DNA of 64,000 nucleotides, from positions 60,182 through 124,181 of the forward strand of contig CAZSSM010000010.1 of NCBI GenBank assembly GCA_964609385.1, given 5' to 3'. Numbering within the stretch: the stretch's first letter is position 1; each line of letters starts with the position of its first letter. The DNA comes from CAZSSM01 sp964609385 (GTDB taxonomy: Bacteria; Planctomycetota; Planctomycetia; Isosphaerales; Isosphaeraceae). Below the pieces are notes generated by a model. It worked only from the letters and a program-made list of their open reading frames with translations. It searched no databases and had not been told where the DNA came from. Shown in pieces: positions 33,771 to 43,618 of the stretch. The translations under genes and the position numbers were made by a program.

Positions 33771-35134
33771 ACCCGCTGACCCCGATCCGATCAGCCCAAT
33801 CGCCCCGGTCCACCAACCTCGAGACCGATCGGGCCTCGGAACGTCCGAGGCTTCGAGGCAACGGTTCGGGTCATGTGATCGGCCAACTCAACCTGAGGTT
33901 GCCCGACTGGCGGCTCCGAGTGCTGAGCTTGGCGATCGCCCTGACAGCCTTGATCATCCCCGGCTGTTTCCCGCCCACCCTGGAGACGAGCTACGGCACG
34001 CTCCGAGGCGAGAGCATCAACGGGCTCTCGGTTCTGGCCGAGGTGCTCCGCCAGCGCGGGTTCGAGGTCCGGAGCACCGGCCGCCTCAACGACGTGGTCC
34101 TCGACGAGGCCGACCTGATCATCCGGTTCGCCCCCTATTCCGGGCTGCCCGACGTGACCGAAACGGCCTACTACGAGAGCTGGCTCAATCGGACCGGCCG
34201 GACCCTGATCTACGTGCCCCACGATTACGATGCCGAGGCCGACTACTGGCGGGCCTGTTTGCAAATGGAGAGCCGCCAGCGCCAAGCCACCGAGTCGGAG
34301 TCGGAGCGCGACCGGATCACCAATCGGATGGACCGGATCCGGTATCAGCTCGCGACCGGCAGGCTCCTCGAGAACGAACGCGTGTTCCCGGCCGAAGAGC
34401 CGAACGAAGACACCCTGGTTTGGTTCCTCTTGGAAGACTCCGCCACGAGTCGGACGCGGTTCGAGAGCTTGGAGGGGCCGTGGGCTGTCGGCGTCGATGG
34501 TGAAGAGGCCGCCCTGAGCGTGCTCGATGGGCTGATCGCACGCGAGCCCGAGGAGGAGATCTTCCTTCGGAGCGACCAGACGGCCCTGGCCATCGGTTGG
34601 GAGCCTTGGGACGGCTCGGAGGTCTTGATCCTGGCCAACGGGTCGTTCCTGCTCAACGGCGCCTGGGTCAACCCCGCGCGTCGCCAGATTGGGCTCCGCC
34701 TGATCGAGCACCTTGGACCGGCCGACGGGCGCCAAGTCGTCTTCATCACCGGCCGCTCCCCGGCGCGCGAACCGGAGAACCCGTCGTCGCTCTGGCTGAT
34801 CCAACGCCCTCCCTTCTCCTGGATCGCCGCCCAAGCTCTCGCCTTCGCCCTGGGCCTGGCCCTCTTTCTCGGGTTCCGACCTGGTCGGATCCGTCGGTTC
34901 GCCTCAACGGCCGATCGCCGGCCGGTCAAGCACGCCGAGGCCTTGGGCGACCAACTGGCCAGGACCGGTCAGGTCTCCGTCGCCCGCGATGTCCTGGACC
35001 GATACCGTCGCTGGCGAACGCAGGCGCTCCGCGGCTTTATCCAATCCCTAGACGAGGATCGCGCGAACGGGCCCGAGGCGGCCGTCGACGACGCCGATCC
35101 GTCCCGAACCGATCGCGAGGTTCCCAACCCATGA
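33767..35134 (+). CDS. DUF4350-domain membrane protein
   Basis: A 455-residue protein of the DUF4350 type. A TM helix at about 50-66 (RVLSLAIALTALIIPGC) is followed by a long exported domain that opens TSYGTLRGESINGLSVLAEV, the family start motif. A second TM (WIAAQALAFALGLALFLGF) lies near 350-370, and a basic cytoplasmic tail follows. PGC near the first helix resembles a weak lipobox. The start is TTG 33767, overlapping the TGA of DUF4129, with GAGG about 7 nt upstream. Members sit beside MoxR genes and may hand substrates or signals to that ATPase. Confidence 0.8.
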   Translation: MNPLTPIRSAQSPRSTNLETDRASERPRLRGNGSGHVIGQLNLRLPDWRLRVLSLAIALTALIIPGCFPPTLETSYGTLRGESINGLSVLAEVLRQRGFEVRSTGRLNDVVLDEADLIIRFAPYSGLPDVTETAYYESWLNRTGRTLIYVPHDYDAEADYWRACLQMESRQRQATESESERDRITNRMDRIRYQLATGRLLENERVFPAEEPNEDTLVWFLLEDSATSRTRFESLEGPWAVGVDGEEAALSVLDGLIAREPEEEIFLRSDQTALAIGWEPWDGSEVLILANGSFLLNGAWVNPARRQIGLRLIEHLGPADGRQVVFITGRSPAREPENPSSLWLIQRPPFSWIAAQALAFALGLALFLGFRPGRIRRFASTADRRPVKHAEALGDQLARTGQVSVARDVLDRYRRWRTQALRGFIQSLDEDRANGPEAAVDDADPSRTDREVPNP

Positions 35135-36237
35135 GCACGGGTAGCCCGGAGTCCGGCGGCGACGCGCACGCATTCGGAGGCCCCCCGGACCAGATCTCGA
35201 AGCCAAACCCAATCATTCCGCCTTTACCGAAATCAGCCGGGCCCGTCGACGGATCTGTCCAGTCCGCCACCCCCCCACCGCGGATGACCGTGGCCATCTG
35301 GTCCTCGAAGATCCTCGACGAACTGGAACACGCCTTCGTGGGCCAGAAGGAGTTGGTCCGTCAGGTCCTCATCGCCCTGCTGGCCGGGGGTCACGTCCTC
35401 CTGGAGAGCGCACCAGGTCTGGGCAAGACCCTATTGGTCCGGACCCTGGGCAAGGTCCTCGGCTGCCAGTTCGGCCGGATCCAGTTCACCCCCGACCTGA
35501 TGCCCGCCGATGTGACCGGCTCGCAGGTCTTCGACCCGCAGTCGGGGCAGTTCAACTTCCGGCCCGGTCCGATCTTCACCCAGTTGCTGCTGGCCGACGA
35601 GATCAACCGCGCCCCGGCCAAGACCCAGGCGGCGCTCCTCGAGATCATGCAGGAGGGCCGGGTCACCGTCGACGGCGTCTCGCACCCGATCGATCCGCCC
35701 TTCCTGGTCCTGGCCACCCAGAACCCGATCGAGTCGGAAGGCACCTACAACCTGCCTGAGGCCCAGCTCGACCGGTTCCTCTTTAAGCTGGTGATCGATT
35801 ACCCAAGCCCTAGCGAGGAGGAGGCGATCCTCGCCCTGCACACTCGAGGGGGCAATCCTGACCGCTTGATCAGCGAGCGGGTCAATGTTCAGGCCGATCC
35901 GCAGCAGGTGCTCAAGGTGCAACAGGCCTGCGGCTCGGTCCGGGTCGAGCCACCGCTGCTGCACTACATCGCCACGCTGATCCGGACCAGCCGGACGATG
36001 CCGTCGGTCTTCAGCCTGGGCGGTTCGCCGAGGGCCGGCGTGGCGGTCCTCAAGGCCTCGCAGGCCGCCGCAGCCTTGGAGGGCCGCGACTTCCTCGTGC
36101 CCGACGATGTCCAGTCGGTCTTCCTGCCGGCCCTGAGGCACCGGGTCCAGCTTACGCCCGAGGCCGAGATCGAGGGCCGACAGGTCGACGACCTGCTCCA
36201 CGAACTGGTCCGCAACGTCAAGGTCCCCCAATCATGA
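35131..36237 (+). CDS. MoxR-family AAA+ ATPase (operon copy)
   Basis: A 368-residue MoxR ATPase. A disordered Pro/Ser-rich extension fills the first 50 residues. Walker A is SAPGLGKT at 93-100, Walker B LLLADEINRAPAKTQAALLE, and the sensor segment ATQNPIESEGTYNLPEAQL precedes DRFLF. Compared with the lone MoxR at 2.4 kb it has the standard GKT rather than AKT in Walker A. It is expected to act with the adjacent DUF58 protein. The ATG is shared with the DUF4350 stop in a 4-nt overlap, and its own stop overlaps the DUF58 ATG by 4 nt. Confidence 0.93.
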   Translation: MSTGSPESGGDAHAFGGPPDQISKPNPIIPPLPKSAGPVDGSVQSATPPPRMTVAIWSSKILDELEHAFVGQKELVRQVLIALLAGGHVLLESAPGLGKTLLVRTLGKVLGCQFGRIQFTPDLMPADVTGSQVFDPQSGQFNFRPGPIFTQLLLADEINRAPAKTQAALLEIMQEGRVTVDGVSHPIDPPFLVLATQNPIESEGTYNLPEAQLDRFLFKLVIDYPSPSEEEAILALHTRGGNPDRLISERVNVQADPQQVLKVQQACGSVRVEPPLLHYIATLIRTSRTMPSVFSLGGSPRAGVAVLKASQAAAALEGRDFLVPDDVQSVFLPALRHRVQLTPEAEIEGRQVDDLLHELVRNVKVPQS

Positions 36238-37748
36238 GCGCCGGGCCTCGCCTCGACGCCGATCGTGAGGCCAACTCCGGATCGGGTCGTCGTCGCTTCG
36301 GCCTCGGTTGGGGCCTCGCGCCGGGTCGCAACCTCGTGGCGATCCTGATGGTGCCCGCCGCGATCAGCCCGGTCCTGTTTTTCCGCGCCGACCTCCTGCC
36401 GGCCCTCCTGACCGTCGACGCGATCATCCTGGCTTGTGCCTTGGGCGACCTGCTCAGTCTGATCGGCATCGGCCGTTCGCGGTTCCGCTTCGAGCGTTCC
36501 TGTCAACAGGTCGCTTCCTTAGGCGAACCGCAACAGGTCGAGCTGAGCCTGGAGAACCGGACCCGGCTCCGACGTCGGATGCAGATCCGTGACGACGTCC
36601 CGGAGACCTGTCGGGCCACCCCGGAGCAGTTCGCCATCCGGCTGGAGCCAGGCCGTCGGCTGATCCTCCGGTATGAACTGCGCCCTTTGGAGCGCGGAAC
36701 GGTCCGCTTCGAGCGGGTCGATGCGGTCATCCCGAGCCGCCTGGGGCTCTGGCAGCGCGCGATCCGTTGGGACTTGGAGACGACGCTCCGGGTCTACCCC
36801 GACGTTCGCCAGATCGCCCGCTACAGTCTGCTGGCCCGTAAGGACCGCCTTCACGTCTTGGGACTCCGCAAGTCACGACGCGTTGGCACCGACAACGAGT
36901 TCGAGCGGCTCCGCGATTACATTCTCGGCGACGAACCGCGACACGTCGACTGGAAGGCCACAGCGCGTCGGACCAAGCTGACCGTCCGGGAATTCCAGGC
37001 CAACCAAAGCCAGCGGATTATCTTCCTGATCGACTGCGGCCGAATGATGGTCGGCGACTCCGGCGACGGACTCAGCCTGCTCGACCACGCCTTCAACGCC
37101 ATGCTCTTGCTGGCCCATGTGGCGCTGGTCAAGGGCGATCAGGTCGGCCTGATCGCCTTCGACGAACAGATCCTGACCGCCCTTCCAATGCGAAGCGGCC
37201 CCAGCCGAATCAACAGTCTGGTCCACGCCGTTCACGACATCTTTCCGCGCCTCGTCGAGCCACGCTACGACCGTGCTTTCGCCGAACTGAAGCGACGCTA
37301 CCGCAAACGATCCCTTGTGATGCTCCTGACCAACGTCTTCGACGAGGTCAACGCCGAGGAGATCCGTCAGCACCTCGGCTCGGTCCTGGGCCATCACGTC
37401 GGCCTGGCCGTCTTCCTCCGCGACCGCGAACTCTTCGAACTGGCCGACCAAGGTCTGGGCCGTCACATCGACGGAGCCTCCGGGACTCATCGGGCCCTTG
37501 AACAGGATCTCAGGACCTCCGCATTGACTCTTCGGGAACCGTCTTCGGCCATCCGGGTTCCCCACGACACCGAGGAGCGCGGAACCTTCTACCGCGCCGC
37601 CGCAGCCGCCTCGATGCTCAACTGGCGCGAGTCGGTCCTCACCAACCTCCGACATCAAGGTGCTTTGACCCTCGATGCCTTCGCCGAGGATTTGACTGCC
37701 CGCTTGGTCAACATGTACCTCGACATCAAGGCCAAGCACCTGCTCTGA
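36234..37748 (+). CDS. DUF58 (vWA-like) protein, last gene of the MoxR operon
   Basis: A 504-residue protein with two N-terminal TM helices (LVAILMVPAAISPVLFF and the stretch after it), a beta-rich middle region, and the DUF58 core. DEPRHVDWKATARR near residue 230 is the family signature. IIFLIDCGRMMVGDSGDGLS holds a vWA-type MIDAS in which DxSxS has become DCGRM, so metal binding may be altered. DUF58 proteins are the usual clients or partners of MoxR ATPases. The C-terminal region (430-504) looks helical. No further gene follows closely, so the operon probably ends here. Confidence 0.9.
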   Translation: MSAGPRLDADREANSGSGRRRFGLGWGLAPGRNLVAILMVPAAISPVLFFRADLLPALLTVDAIILACALGDLLSLIGIGRSRFRFERSCQQVASLGEPQQVELSLENRTRLRRRMQIRDDVPETCRATPEQFAIRLEPGRRLILRYELRPLERGTVRFERVDAVIPSRLGLWQRAIRWDLETTLRVYPDVRQIARYSLLARKDRLHVLGLRKSRRVGTDNEFERLRDYILGDEPRHVDWKATARRTKLTVREFQANQSQRIIFLIDCGRMMVGDSGDGLSLLDHAFNAMLLLAHVALVKGDQVGLIAFDEQILTALPMRSGPSRINSLVHAVHDIFPRLVEPRYDRAFAELKRRYRKRSLVMLLTNVFDEVNAEEIRQHLGSVLGHHVGLAVFLRDRELFELADQGLGRHIDGASGTHRALEQDLRTSALTLREPSSAIRVPHDTEERGTFYRAAAAASMLNWRESVLTNLRHQGALTLDAFAEDLTARLVNMYLDIKAKHLL

Positions 37749-37932
37749 GCCAGACGCATCGGGAATCGAGCCGACGCCCCGACGATCGCATGGCAAGGTT
37801 TCTTGTGTGTTCGCAACAAGTCCCGAACACCATCGGACCGGCGAACACCACCCGCTCTGGGAGTGTCCCTTTGTCGACAGTCCCAACCCTGCTCCCTGGC
37901 CCCGCGACCGGTTGTACTAAAGGAGCCGAGCC

Positions 37933-39561
37933 ATGGGCCTCAACGATCCCGAATTCGTCTCGTGGTTGCGCCTGATCCTCTCCGAAGTTGGGCCGGCCAA
38001 CCGCAAGGAGACCTCCTGGCTTGACCAGCTCCTGATGGCCGCTGATCTCCTCTTCGAGGAGGGCGACCTGTTCGCTAGTCATGTCGTCCGCGCGGTCGCC
38101 GAAGGACAGCTTAGCGGCAACGACGTGACACTCAGCGACTCGTCGCGGGGAATCCTGTTCCTCAACCTCGACAAATCGGCCTGGGTCCGACCCCTCGGAC
38201 ATCGACACACGCTCCTCAATGACCCCGACACGCCGGCGGCCATCCGCGTCCGTGCCAGTCGCGATCAGCTCGTCCAGTCGACCAGGCATCTCCGAAGCGC
38301 CAAGCACCTGACCAACGTCCGCGCCTTGGACTTCAGCCACGTTCAGCTCCGCGAAGAGGGCATGGTCGCCTTGGCCGATGCCGATCACCTCGATTCCGTC
38401 GAAGATCTCAACCTCAGCTACAACGGCCTCAATGGCCCAGCCCTGCAAGCCTTGGCCAACTGGCCGACCCTCCCGCGCCTCGTCCGGCTCGACCTCAGCT
38501 ACAACTCCCTGGACCGCCAGGCCATCAACGAACTCAAAAAGCAGGTCCTCCCGCGCTGTCCGCGACTGGAGCACCTCCGTCTCAACAGCACCAAGATCGA
38601 CTCCCACTTCTTCCGCGACCTCGACGCCATCAACGGCCTGACCGCGCTCCGACACCTCGATCTGCGGCTCAACGAGATCGGCACGGCCGGCATCGAACGG
38701 CTCGTGGACCTCGAGCACATCGGCCAATGGGAATCGCTCGACCTCCGCTACAACAACCTGAACTCCCAAGCGGTCACTCGGCTCTTTCAAGGTCGGCCCT
38801 GGAAGAGCCTGATCACCCTGGACCTCGGCGATAACCGTTTCGGTTCCAATGCCTTCGAAGAACTCGTCGATCTCGATCTGTCCTCGCAGATGCCGGTGCT
38901 TCGGGAACTCCGCATCAGCAACATCCGACTCGATTCGAGGAGCTTGGATCATCTGATCGGGCTCCACCTCCTCGGCCAACTGACCCATCTCGACCTCAGC
39001 TTCAATGCGCTAGAGATTGCGGATCTCCGACGAATCGCCCATGAGATGCCGCTCGACGGTCTGAAGCACCTGCGTCTGGGTGGCCACTTCGATCGCGCAG
39101 GCCTTGCCATCGTCTTCAAGGCAACGCGTTGGTCCAACCTAACCCATCTTGAGTTGACGTTCAGCTCGACGCAACGTCGCTGGCACCAGCCCGATCAAAA
39201 CGCCCCGATCGCCCGGCTCGGCGAGGCGACAACCGAGGAGCCTGATCCACGGGTCCTCGGCGACGCACTGAAAGCGGCCGAGGGACTCAGCAATCTGACC
39301 CATCTCGACCTCTCGAGGGTCCACCTGACCAGCGAGGACATTGTCGCGCTGGCCAACTGCCCCCACTTGGCGCGATTGACCTCACTGAATCTTTCTGGTC
39401 ATACAGGTCTGAGCACAAAGGCCCTTCAAGCGCTGTCCCGAGCGCCGTTCATCGAGGGACTCCAAACCCTTAACCTCCGAGGACGGGTCACCCCGTCGGA
39501 GATCCGATCCGACCAGAAGCATGGCGCGATCCTCCGACGGATCCCTTTCCTGAAGATCTGA
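37933..39561 (+). CDS. Leucine-rich repeat protein
   Basis: A 542-residue protein with about ten or more irregular leucine-rich repeats of the RI/LRR_6 kind. Units such as VEDLNLSYNGLNGPALQAL, LVRLDLSYNSLDRQAINEL and LRHLDLRLNEIGTAGIERL are spaced 24-35 residues apart from about residue 120 on. The N-terminal 110 residues form a separate helical part. There is no signal peptide or anchor, so it is probably cytoplasmic. In planctomycetes, LRR proteins of this sort often bear a small N-terminal TIGR02996-like domain, but I cannot confirm it here. AAAGGAG precedes the ATG by 8 nt. Confidence 0.83.
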   Translation: MGLNDPEFVSWLRLILSEVGPANRKETSWLDQLLMAADLLFEEGDLFASHVVRAVAEGQLSGNDVTLSDSSRGILFLNLDKSAWVRPLGHRHTLLNDPDTPAAIRVRASRDQLVQSTRHLRSAKHLTNVRALDFSHVQLREEGMVALADADHLDSVEDLNLSYNGLNGPALQALANWPTLPRLVRLDLSYNSLDRQAINELKKQVLPRCPRLEHLRLNSTKIDSHFFRDLDAINGLTALRHLDLRLNEIGTAGIERLVDLEHIGQWESLDLRYNNLNSQAVTRLFQGRPWKSLITLDLGDNRFGSNAFEELVDLDLSSQMPVLRELRISNIRLDSRSLDHLIGLHLLGQLTHLDLSFNALEIADLRRIAHEMPLDGLKHLRLGGHFDRAGLAIVFKATRWSNLTHLELTFSSTQRRWHQPDQNAPIARLGEATTEEPDPRVLGDALKAAEGLSNLTHLDLSRVHLTSEDIVALANCPHLARLTSLNLSGHTGLSTKALQALSRAPFIEGLQTLNLRGRVTPSEIRSDQKHGAILRRIPFLKI

Positions 39562-39637
39562 TCCGAGGAGGTCGAAGGGGTCCGTCAGACTTCGACCGCC
39601 GACCTCATTCCCATCATCATGCCGACGAAGGCTGGGG

Positions 39638-40291
39638 TCACGATGAGGACGACGCGGGATCGGGCTCCTGGGCGTCGATCGCGGTCTCGAGCGTCGTCAG
39701 CTCGGCCAAGGCCTGCACGACCGAATCGTGGGCCCAATCGGCTTCGCCGACCGCATAGGCGGCGACCCGCCCATCCTCGGTGATCAGGAACGTTGAGGGG
39801 AACGCGCCGGTCTCGAGGATCGCAGGCAGGGTGTCGGCGGTATAGCAGGTCTGGTTGACCGCAAGTTGTCCCATCGTGGCCCGGATCGTCTTCGGGTCGG
39901 CCGGCTCGGGCATCACCAGGACGATCGCGACCTCTTCAGGAAGATCCTCGCGATTGGCCAAGGCTTGGAACGTCGGCAGTTCGCGACGACAGGGCGGGCA
40001 CCAGGTGGCCCAGACGTTCAGCAGGACCGGCCGCCCCTGGAATTGACCGAACGAGACCGCCTCACCATCGAGATCGCGGAGCGTCCAGTCAGGGTCGACC
40101 GAACCGACCGGCGATGGTTGAAGGAACGGCGGCTGGAGGTCGAGCGGGCCGCTTCCCGATTGCCCGATTCCGTACAGAGCCAGGGCGATCGCGACGACCG
40201 AGACCAGCACCAGGATCGTTTGCCGCGTCGAGGAGTCTGACGACGGTTTGGGAGGAGCGTTGGTCTCAGGCCCCAGATTCGGTTCAGACAT
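39638..40291 (-). CDS. TlpA-family membrane-anchored thioredoxin
   Basis: A 217-residue thiol-disulfide oxidoreductase. One N-terminal TM anchor (about 25-41, ILVLVSVVAIALALYGIG) places the thioredoxin domain outside the cytoplasm. The active site is WATWCPPC with Cys98 and Cys101, preceded by GRPVLLNV. PVGSVDPDWTLRDLDGEAVS matches the AhpC/TSA-type start of TlpA domains, and a GAFPSTFLITEDGRVAAYAV segment carries the cis-proline. Such proteins reduce cytochrome c apoproteins or other exported thiols. An acidic tail ends the protein. It converges on the LRR gene. Confidence 0.9.
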   Translation of the reverse strand: MSEPNLGPETNAPPKPSSDSSTRQTILVLVSVVAIALALYGIGQSGSGPLDLQPPFLQPSPVGSVDPDWTLRDLDGEAVSFGQFQGRPVLLNVWATWCPPCRRELPTFQALANREDLPEEVAIVLVMPEPADPKTIRATMGQLAVNQTCYTADTLPAILETGAFPSTFLITEDGRVAAYAVGEADWAHDSVVQALAELTTLETAIDAQEPDPASSSS

Positions 40292-40411
40292 CGGACCGGT
40301 CTCGGTGGGTTGTAAGGTTCGAAATCGAAACGTGATGGATGTACAGGGGCCATCGTCGGAGCCAGTCTAAATACAGATTAGGCGCCGAGGCAAACGGGGG
40401 CGTCGGGCCGC

Positions 40412-43351
40412 TCACAGTTCGGACCGGCTCCGCGCGACTGGGGCGAGCAGGTTGTCCACCGGCGCGTAGTCGTCGGTCAGGATGATCCCCCGGGAACGGA
40501 CCCGTAACTGCTCCATTAAGGCCGGAGAATAGGGGTCTTGTAGGGTCACCTGGGCGTTCTCGCGCATCAGCTCGAACTGGGGGTCACCCTCGCGTCGACC
40601 GAGGTCTTCCAGATCCAAGGGGGCCTTGGCCGCGATGACCACGAAGGTCTCGCGGATCCCCGAGCCCGGCTTGGAGGCCGAGCCGAAGACGTAGACGTGC
40701 GGGAACGTCTGACGCGCCGTGGCCACCCATGCGCCAAGGAACCCGCCTCGACTCCGCGCGTTGTTCAACGCTCGACGCTCGACGCTCGCCAAATCGCTCG
40801 GATCGACCTCCGCCTCGTCCGACGCCTCGTCCAGTTCGGCCGGGGTCGCTTCGGCGTTTTCAGCTAAGAGGGCCTCGCGAGCCTCGGCCTCGACCCGCTC
40901 GCGGAGGTCGAGATAGGAACGCGCCTGAGCCTCCTCATCGGAGAGGAAGATGTCGATAATGTTGATGATGTAGAGGCCGTCGTCGTCGAGGATCTCGAAG
41001 ACCGCCTCGTTGAACTCGCGGGTCGTCAGATGCCAGGGAACCGAGAAGTCGTTAAAGGCATCCCCATAAACGATATGGAAGGGCTCCGCATCGGAATCGC
41101 GACGGGTCCGGAAGACGTGCTGCCGCGCGTCGCCGACAATCGTCCGGATCCCCGTCTCATCGTCCAGGCCCAGATAATCTTGGTTGATCCGAAGCACCGC
41201 CGGGTCGATCTCGGCGACCTCCGACTCGACCCCGTCGTAGACGTGCCGGAGATACCGGGGGAATGTGTAGGAGCCGCCACCCAAGAACATTGCCCGGAAC
41301 GGTCCGTCCTCGCCTCGACGCGCCAGGTATCGGGACGTTGCTTGCGCGTAGAGATGTTCGTATTCGTACTCAAGGTGCTCCGGGTGACCGCTGATCACAT
41401 AGCCGTGGATCAGGTTATCCAGGATCAGTTGGCGGAGTTCGCCCAGCTTGACCAGGGACCGATCGACCTTGAGGTAGAAATAGTTGCTCTCCTCTTGATA
41501 GACAGGCCCCTCCGCACCTTCGGCCAGCGCCTCGTCGTCGAGTGGCCGGGTAACGTCGGCCAACCCCCAATAATCCGCACGGCGATTCGCCCACTCGATC
41601 GGCAGAAACGCGATCAAGCTGAGGCTGACCATCACCCCGGCCCAGAGCGCCTGGGCCAAGCCGCCCGAAACGACCGCGCAGAGCGCCAGGAGCGTCGCCA
41701 AGGCGATCAGGACCCCCTTGGTTCCCAGCAGGCCGATCAGGACGAAGCCGGTCAGGAACGTCCCGACCAGGCTGCCGACCATCCCGCAGGCGTAGACCAA
41801 GCCCAAGGCGGAGCCGGTCCGTCCACTCTTCAAACGACGGTCCACGGCCAGCTTCGAGGCGACCGGGCTGACCAGGCCCAGCGTCACCGACGGCAGGAAG
41901 AACACCAGACCCACCAGCTTCGCCACCCGCCAAGGCCACGGCAATGAATCATCGGTCGTCAAGGCCGTGTCGAACAGCGACTCGCGTGGGAAGTATTGGT
42001 TGATGTGCTCGAACAACGGGACTCCGCCGAGGATCGGCTGCTTCTCGACCAGCAGGACGCTGGCGATCCCGATTGAGGCGACCAGCAAGAGCCAACTGAT
42101 CGCCTTCTCGTCGCGGATCCGGTCGGCCAACTGACCCCCGAACCAATTGCCCACGCTCAGGCCCGCCAACAGCACACCGATGACGCTGGTCCAACCGTAA
42201 ATGCTCGCGCCCAGATGCCTTGTGACCAACCGGCCCGCAACCATCTCGAAGCTCATGAAGGCCAGGCTGATCACCAACGAGTATAGGGCCAGGTCCCAGA
42301 GCCCCCGAGGCGTCGAAGTAGTCGGCTTGGACGGCTCAGCCGGGGCCGGTTCGTCCGTGGGAACCTCAGCAATCCCTTCGAGTTCGACCAAAGGCGTCGC
42401 ATTTGTTTGGGAATCGGAACCGTTCCCGTCCTCGACGGTTCCCGCGTCCGATCTGGTGACTCCGGCAATGGCCTCCGACGTCCCGGCCGGATCGTCCACG
42501 GCCCCACGGGTCTCCGTTACCAGAGTCTCGGCTTCGAGATCGGCCTGGGCTATTCGCGCTGCACGGAGCAATTGGACCACACCCAAGCCGGCCAGGGCCC
42601 AAGCCATCGCGTGGCCGATCAGCTCCCAGGGATCTAAACGGAGACCCGAGACCATCGGGATCTCGGGGGGCTTGGGCAGGCCCATGGCCAGGATCCCCCG
42701 GTCCAACGCGCCGACGGTCAGACTCAACGCACAGATCAGGCCGACCGCCTGAGTCAAGCGTCCCATCAGCATCGTCGAGGCCAAGGCGGCCAAGCCTGCC
42801 GCGACCAACGTGACGATCTCGCTGGTCGGCGCCATGGGAATCAGCACGAAACCGGCCAGGAACGTTCCCACGATCGAGCCGACAGCGCCCCAGAAGTAGA
42901 CGTTGCCGATCGCCGTGCCCGAACGCGACGAACGCATCACCGCCAGCTTGGCCACCACCGGCGAGATCATCCCCAGGATCGTCGAGGGGATCAGGAACTC
43001 CGCCCCCACGATCAGGACCGTTCGCAAGCTCCAAGGGAGCGACTCCTGGCCGGGAATGGCGGCGACCATCGCGTTGATCCAGAGACTCAGCAACGTCAAC
43101 ATCGAAGCTAGAGCCAATAACGGGCCGATCACGAGGCGTGGCTTGATCCGGTCGGCCAACCGACCGCCTAGCGCATTGCCCAGGCAGATCCCGAACAGCA
43201 CGATCCCGATCACGCTCGTCCAGACCGTCAAGGACGAGCCCACATGACGAGCCACCAGGCGGCTGGCCATCAGTTCCAGGATCATCAGGCAGACGCTGGC
43301 GAAGAACGCCAATGCGTTGGGCACTAAACGCCCGAGACTCAGGCTCGTCAT
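40412..43351 (-). CDS. Spermidine synthase-like protein fused to a duplicated membrane module
   Basis: A 979-residue fusion. Residues 1-270 hold a first MFS-like membrane module (MASRLVARHVGSSLTVWTSV, then NALGGRLADRIKP). A Glu/Thr-rich linker follows at about 275-335. A second module with the same motif order lies at 340-620 (GRLVTRHLGASIYGWTSVIG, then NWFGGQLADRIRD). A spermidine-synthase domain completes the chain (about 640-979), with AMFLGGGSYTFPRYL as the nucleotide loop and VAEIDPAVL as the acidic block. Known fused MFS/spermidine synthases have one membrane module; the duplication is unusual. Substrate is unknown, and synthase activity is inferred only. Confidence 0.85.
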   Translation of the reverse strand: MTSLSLGRLVPNALAFFASVCLMILELMASRLVARHVGSSLTVWTSVIGIVLFGICLGNALGGRLADRIKPRLVIGPLLALASMLTLLSLWINAMVAAIPGQESLPWSLRTVLIVGAEFLIPSTILGMISPVVAKLAVMRSSRSGTAIGNVYFWGAVGSIVGTFLAGFVLIPMAPTSEIVTLVAAGLAALASTMLMGRLTQAVGLICALSLTVGALDRGILAMGLPKPPEIPMVSGLRLDPWELIGHAMAWALAGLGVVQLLRAARIAQADLEAETLVTETRGAVDDPAGTSEAIAGVTRSDAGTVEDGNGSDSQTNATPLVELEGIAEVPTDEPAPAEPSKPTTSTPRGLWDLALYSLVISLAFMSFEMVAGRLVTRHLGASIYGWTSVIGVLLAGLSVGNWFGGQLADRIRDEKAISWLLLVASIGIASVLLVEKQPILGGVPLFEHINQYFPRESLFDTALTTDDSLPWPWRVAKLVGLVFFLPSVTLGLVSPVASKLAVDRRLKSGRTGSALGLVYACGMVGSLVGTFLTGFVLIGLLGTKGVLIALATLLALCAVVSGGLAQALWAGVMVSLSLIAFLPIEWANRRADYWGLADVTRPLDDEALAEGAEGPVYQEESNYFYLKVDRSLVKLGELRQLILDNLIHGYVISGHPEHLEYEYEHLYAQATSRYLARRGEDGPFRAMFLGGGSYTFPRYLRHVYDGVESEVAEIDPAVLRINQDYLGLDDETGIRTIVGDARQHVFRTRRDSDAEPFHIVYGDAFNDFSVPWHLTTREFNEAVFEILDDDGLYIINIIDIFLSDEEAQARSYLDLRERVEAEAREALLAENAEATPAELDEASDEAEVDPSDLASVERRALNNARSRGGFLGAWVATARQTFPHVYVFGSASKPGSGIRETFVVIAAKAPLDLEDLGRREGDPQFELMRENAQVTLQDPYSPALMEQLRVRSRGIILTDDYAPVDNLLAPVARSRSEL

Positions 43352-43618
43352 CGATTCAAAGCTCCACGATTGCGATCACGCGTCCGCGATCTGTCCCGCC
43401 CGCCCGGCGGTCGGAGGGCATTCCGGGACGAACTCCCTACACCCTACGACGGGGACGGCCCTGGGGCTTTCGTCACGCCACACGCCAACCGAAGACGGAA
43501 CTCGTTAGCCTAATCCCGGCCCACCCGACCCACAACCGACGGCGGACTTTCTCGACCGTAATCGCGATCAATTAGGCGGTGGTTGTGGCATTCTCCCCGA
43601 CGATCAGGACGTGCCCCC

